Source of the DNA: Basidiobolus meristosporus CBS 931.73
Lineage: Eukaryota > Basidiobolomycota > Basidiobolomycetes > Basidiobolales > Basidiobolaceae
Direction of reading: 5' to 3'
Length of the DNA stretch: 64,000 bases
NCBI GenBank assembly: GCA_002104905.1
Contig: MCFE01000030.1
Location: forward strand, 124,001-188,000
Part shown: in pieces, positions 61,701 to 64,000 of the stretch
How the letters are laid out: each line of letters starts with the position of its first letter
How positions within the stretch are numbered: the stretch's first letter is position 1
Made by a program: the position numbers and the translations under genes
The notes under the pieces: generated by a model
What the model saw: only the letters and a program-made list of their open reading frames with translations
Databases searched by the model: none
What the model was told of the DNA's origin: nothing

Positions 61701-62750
61701 TGATCGCGCCGTTGTAACGCATCGAGTCTTTCAATACCTGAACTGACAAGATCGCCAGCATTATCTGTACGTATCACAGCCTGGGACGCCGCCAAATACT
61801 GATTGTCTTTCTGAGCACGAAACAGGTTTAGTCTGGCGCTCAGCACCGCCTTCCCCTTTCCACCATTCATTGCACGATAATGCGATCTGAATGAAGCCTT
61901 GATTTTGAATTGATATATTTGATGACTGAGAGGGCATCGCTTAGGATTCTCGTGTAGTCCAGCACCCCAGCAACTCGCTACCGTCTGGAACTGGGTGAAG
62001 ATGCTGAGCAATACTCGAATGCAGATGCAAATACCACGACGCTACCGCTAGCATCCATATACAGTTCCCGCAGTGCAGACAGCCATCACGTCATCGTGCC
62101 GCTCCAACACTGGATGCTGTAAATGCAGCCTTGAAATTGACCAGGGAAATACCTGAATATCTTTGCAATGAATGCAAGGTCTTTCGCTCCTAATGATGTC
62201 TGCAGCACGGATCCATGCCGTGGTATCGACCTGAATGGAGTGAGCTGGATTCCTTGATATGCCGGGCGAGGCATACGACTGACAATATAGACCAAGCCAG
62301 GAGTGCATGACAAGGCAGGCAACATCTTCAACGAAGACTTCCCAACATACCTAGACAACCTGGTGGTTGGAAAATCCCTTCGCCTTTGCAGCAAGCATGA
62401 GGATGCTACGGAGCAGCACGATGAGTGAGTCTCCCTATTGTCGCTGTGCCCGCGTAAGTCCCTCCTCCTGAAGGCCGGGCATATGGCCCACTTTTGATCA
62501 TTCTCAATTCAGGTGATGTTCATTTAAGTAGTTTCCATTGAAAGTTTCTATAACGACACTATCATGCAAAAGATGGATTATTGAGAGGTGATATGGGTGG
62601 GAGGATACTGGTGATTTTCGAGAAACGCATCAGCATGCCAATCAGTTGGAGCAAGGTAAATATGTAGATATGTGACTTCTAAGGCATCGTAGCTTTGACC
62701 GGGATTACCCGAAGAATGCTTCAGGAATCGCAGGACAGATACTACACTCT
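58734..62750. other. Four kilobases without a recognised gene
   Basis: Many overlapping open frames of 60-138 codons on both strands. The longest is minus 62,011-61,595 (138 codons), which has a plausible basic/hydrophobic protein pattern but no family I know. Minus 60,354-60,073 could be an exon of a disordered protein. The promoter of the 514-residue gene lies at the left. Confidence 0.35.
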
Positions 62751-64000
62751 CTATGGTCTAAATGAGCGCTTAACCAGCGCGTTGAATAAATGGAAGCTGG
62801 CGATTGCGTCGTTAGCAGCATAGTTGATCTCGTGCGAGGCAAGGTGCGGCCGAGACCACCTCTTTTTTCTCCACGATTTGTCAAGATCCACATCCACACC
62901 AAACTTGTGGACCAAATCAACAAGCGACAGGTTCTTGTGGCCAAGCTCCTGAGCGATACTGTCGATATTGATGATCCCACAGCACTTCAGTTTGTAATTC
63001 TTTCCAAGAGATGCCGCGTCCCCAGTAACGTTGACTCCGACCTTCAATATTTTCGCATCGCTTAAAAGCGCCCGTAGACTTTTGGGGATTTTGCCGTACC
63101 GGCGATAGATCTGGCCAATTTGGAAAATGACACACACATCGGGAGAGGCTAGCTGAATCACAGATACTTGTGAGCCTAGTCGATATTGAGTGGATTCGGT
63201 ATCGAATCCCAAATGCGGGGTCACAAAATCCTGGATGGATGCTCTCAACATTTTGATGCCTTCGTCGCATTGCCTAGAGTCCTGGCAAACGAAAACCGGG
63301 CATTGGTTTGATGTTTTGACTTTGAGCGGGGTTGCTGAGGATTTGGTTGGAGCCATGGCCCTGCGGATTAGCCCAGGTTTCGTAGGGCGTCTTTTAGGCT
63401 GAGGGACTAGCTGTGAGGCCGGAGTAAACCGGGCCGATTGGATTCCCTTAGCCGGGTTCACAAACACCTTCATTCTCGATAGATCAATGGAAGAAAGTTT
63501 GGATTTACGTGCTGGGAACTGCATTTGCAGTCGAATTCTCTGCTCCAGGTGAGCGTCGCTTCTGCGCCGCAAGATTTCCTCGTTTTTGGCGATTTTGGAT
63601 TTTTTCGAGCCTGTGATGGGTTTGGTGGGATAGTGGTTGGGCACCGTAGGCATCCACGCCGAAGGTTTAGCCTTTGATGGTGCCCGCGAATTCCAAAAGG
63701 TCCACCTTTGAAATAGCCCTCCCAGCGAGCCAAGAGCATCGAAAATGGTTCGTTTTGGTTGGTCTGCTTTTTCCAAGAGCCTCTCCTGGGCATTAAGTTT
63801 ATTCTGGCGGTTTTTCTCCAGGATGGTTCTTAGCCGGTAGCTGTGTTTGTTCAGAGGTCTTTTTGATGGCAGTCTCAGTTTCGCCACCAATTTCTTTTTC
63901 GTGTTGAATCGCTCGGTGAACCGCTGAACCACACTCCGCAGTGAGTCGAGGTATTCTTGCCTAGAGCCTGTTGACGAGAATCAGTGGGAGTTTTTGGGGC
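62751..64000 (-). CDS. 3'-5' exonuclease, WRN/DnaQ-like, partial
   Basis: Open on the minus strand from beyond the edge to the stop at 62,753-62,751; at least 393 residues. The first 210 are basic and probably disordered, with many Lys/Arg/Ser/Pro. The exonuclease domain follows. Numbered from 63,932, it has Asp244 and Glu246 in Gly-Phe-Asp-Thr-Glu, Asp305 in Val-Thr-Gly-Asp-Ala, and Asp375 in Tyr-Ala-Ala-Asn-Asp-Ala, the complete DEDDy set with its Tyr four residues before the last Asp. It lacks helicase motifs, so it is a stand-alone exonuclease like plant WEX or metazoan EXD2 rather than full WRN. It would degrade DNA or RNA 3' ends using metal ions. The start lies upstream: CAACAG before 63,980 could be a splice acceptor. 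Confidence 0.85.

Noticed and set aside
61595-62011. 138-codon minus-strand open frame
   Set aside because: Looks somewhat protein-like but no family or exon links could be established; overlapping frames on the other strand are equally open.
1-64000. CRISPR arrays, operons, phage or plasmid features
   Set aside because: The window is eukaryotic; no regular short direct repeats with spacers were seen.

Overview
The window looks like nuclear DNA of a filamentous fungus, most likely a basidiomycete. Its genes carry short GT-AG introns (51-114 bases). Its DNA transposons belong to the Tnp2 (CACTA/Plavaka-like) group that is common in Basidiomycota. The ribosomal protein and lipase read as basidiomycete-like by eye. 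I cannot place it lower; a repeat-rich lineage such as a rust would fit, but nothing here proves it.

There are four blocks. Bases 1-26,950 and about 39,360-54,080 are transposon nests almost free of CpG. Bases about 26,950-39,360 and 54,080-64,000 have normal CpG and hold the host genes. The genes are a diacylglycerol-lipase-like serine lipase (28,921-31,550, +), ribosomal protein eS24 (31,886-32,398, +), a short Cdc25 phosphatase (34,519-33,479, -), a PTAR1-like protein prenyltransferase alpha subunit (37,529-39,027, +), an unrecognised serine-rich 514-residue protein (58,733-57,014, -) and a WRN-type 3'-5' exonuclease cut by the window edge (64,000-62,751, -). I derived exon structures by hand from reading frame and splice sites; the joined lengths all come out as whole codons. 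The genes are unrelated housekeeping genes and do not form a cluster.

The repeat blocks are nests of decayed elements: two Ty3/gypsy elements plus fragments, two large Ty1/copia elements with 349-base TGTTGT...ACAACA LTRs plus fragments and solo copies, at least four Tnp2-type DNA elements or element ends with CCCTATGAAAA termini, a family of about 1.07-kb LTRs, and a 209-base TA-flanked MITE present twice. The insertion order can often be read. The clearest nest is 40,366-50,574. There a copia element holds a solo LTR inside its own 5' LTR (with an exact 5-base duplication), a Tnp2 element that itself holds a MITE, a piece of the 1.07-kb LTR, and a second MITE.

The most interesting signals are regulatory. 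The 1.07-kb LTRs carry perfect heat-shock-element triplets and a conserved palindromic CArG box upstream of a TATA box. The copia elements have a primer-binding site that matches the anticodon arm of initiator-Met tRNA, meaning half-tRNA priming. All transposon reading frames seen are broken, so they are described as relics.
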